Shown here piece after piece: positions 4,735 to 5,436 of a DNA stretch of 5,436 nt. The DNA comes from Burkholderiaceae bacterium (GTDB lineage Bacteria; Pseudomonadota; Gammaproteobacteria; Burkholderiales; Burkholderiaceae_D): the NCBI GenBank assembly GCA_019752915.1, contig JAIELO010000389.1, positions 1-5,436 of the forward strand, given 5' to 3'. The position numbers and the translations under genes were made by a program. The notes under the pieces are model-generated. The model worked only from the letters and a program-made list of their open reading frames with translations. It was not told the DNA's origin and ran no database searches. Every line of letters starts with the position of its first letter. The stretch's first letter is position 1.

Positions 4735-5436
4735 TCAGGCACTTATAACTTCGACTGATTTCGCCTGATTCAGTTGTCGAACCGCGAAAAACATCATCGT
4801 CGGTGCAGCGGCATGCAGGACGATTAACCACCACAGACTGCCGGTGAGTGCATAGCCAATGGTGAAGGCCAGCGATACACCGATCGATCCGGCAAATTGC
4901 TTAAAGCTCTTGTAACCGTGACCCGCGCCATATGAAACGGCGGCGAGAACAACCGCCAACGGTAAGCCGGTATGCGGGGTGAGCACCAGCAGCAAATAGC
5001 CACGAAAGAAGACTTCCCAAACTGTCGTCATGCCGACCATAGTGATGAAGTATGCCGCAATCTCCACACCTGTCTGTGGCATGGGAAACGGGAGCTCGCG
5101 CATTTTTTCTTGCTGCGTGATGCGATCCTGCGGCGTTAATTTAGATTCCGCCCGTTTGCCCAGAATATGCAAGGTCATTAATAGTGCTAGCACTATCCCG
5201 AGTCCCCAGATGCCGGCAGGAGTGGGCGGAATGGCTAGCCCGAGCTGGCTGGCGCTGTGCTGCTCCTGCCAGCAAACCAGGACAAATACCGCAAGCAGTA
5301 TCAGAATATAACGGCCTTGCTTCCAATAGCTCTGCAGGACAGGCAATGCCGGCTTCGGCACCTTGCTGACTAAGGAGTTGCGTATCCCTTCAAAAGGGAA
5401 GTACACCAGTAAGTACAAGGTGAACAGTATGTCGGC
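4735..5436 (-). CDS. CPBP-family (Abi/Rce1-like) intramembrane protease homologue, 5' end off the window
   Basis: The frame is open to the right edge, so the true start lies outside. The TTG at 5418 is unlikely as the start, because the codons before it continue a hydrophobic N-terminal helix (ADILFTLYLLVYFPF). Residue numbers below count from that TTG. Membrane helices are seen at about 36-50, 69-86, 117-132, 141-163, 177-192 and 194-212. The family's signature region is present but altered. The EExxxR motif reads WEVFFRG (134-140), with tryptophan for the first, catalytic glutamate. FxxxH reads YGAGH (163-167). The last motif, normally HxxxN or HxxxD, reads HAAAP (202-206). CPBP proteins include Rce1-type prenyl-protein proteases and bacteriocin-immunity or regulatory proteins. 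With these substitutions the protein may be inactive as a protease, or use a variant site. The downstream membrane protein gene is tightly linked. Confidence 0.75.
   Translation of the reverse strand, partial: ADILFTLYLLVYFPFEGIRNSLVSKVPKPALPVLQSYWKQGRYILILLAVFVLVCWQEQHSASQLGLAIPPTPAGIWGLGIVLALLMTLHILGKRAESKLTPQDRITQQEKMRELPFPMPQTGVEIAAYFITMVGMTTVWEVFFRGYLLLVLTPHTGLPLAVVLAAVSYGAGHGYKSFKQFAGSIGVSLAFTIGYALTGSLWWLIVLHAAAPTMMFFAVRQLNQAKSVEVISA

Overview
Every gene in this window lies on the minus strand, so transcription runs from the right edge to the left edge. Likely host: a Gram-negative proteobacterium, most plausibly a betaproteobacterium of the Oxalobacteraceae type (Janthinobacterium, Massilia or Duganella relatives). 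The reasons are a subclass B3 metallo-beta-lactamase with a Sec signal, a YajD-type HNH protein, PBP7-like sequence and fairly GC-rich coding sequence. This assignment rests on recalled protein resemblance, not on a search.

Left part (1-2546): a compact, inducible-looking beta-lactam resistance operon. In transcription order it holds an operator/promoter region with a regular array of TTCTAGAA palindromes (2478-2544), a BlaI/MecI-family repressor (2472-2080), a BlaR1-like M56 membrane metalloprotease (2083-335), and the first 106 codons of a subclass B3 metallo-beta-lactamase (319 to the left edge). The repressor and protease genes overlap by ATGA. The lactamase starts 15 bases after the protease stop, behind a strong Shine-Dalgarno. 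The unusual point is the sensor. Classical BlaR1/MecR1 ends in a class D beta-lactamase-like penicillin-binding domain. This protein instead ends in a peptidase S11, PBP7/PbpG-like domain with intact SxxK, SxN and KTG motifs. I infer that beta-lactam acylation of the S11 domain activates the HExxH protease, removes BlaI from the array and induces the lactamase.

Middle part (2540-3429): a small secreted or membrane-attached protein of unknown function, whose stop codon lies inside the outermost operator palindrome, preceded by a YajD-like HNH protein.

Right part (3459-5436): small envelope proteins of unknown function (one with a signal peptide, two multi-pass membrane proteins), a possible 20-codon ORF, and a CPBP-family intramembrane protease homologue cut by the right edge. 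The CPBP protein has lost the first glutamate of its EExxxR motif. This part looks visibly less GC-rich than the resistance operon and reads as accessory sequence.

No tRNA, rRNA, CRISPR array, insertion sequence or convincing Rho-independent terminator was seen. No stretch over 300 bases lacks a gene.
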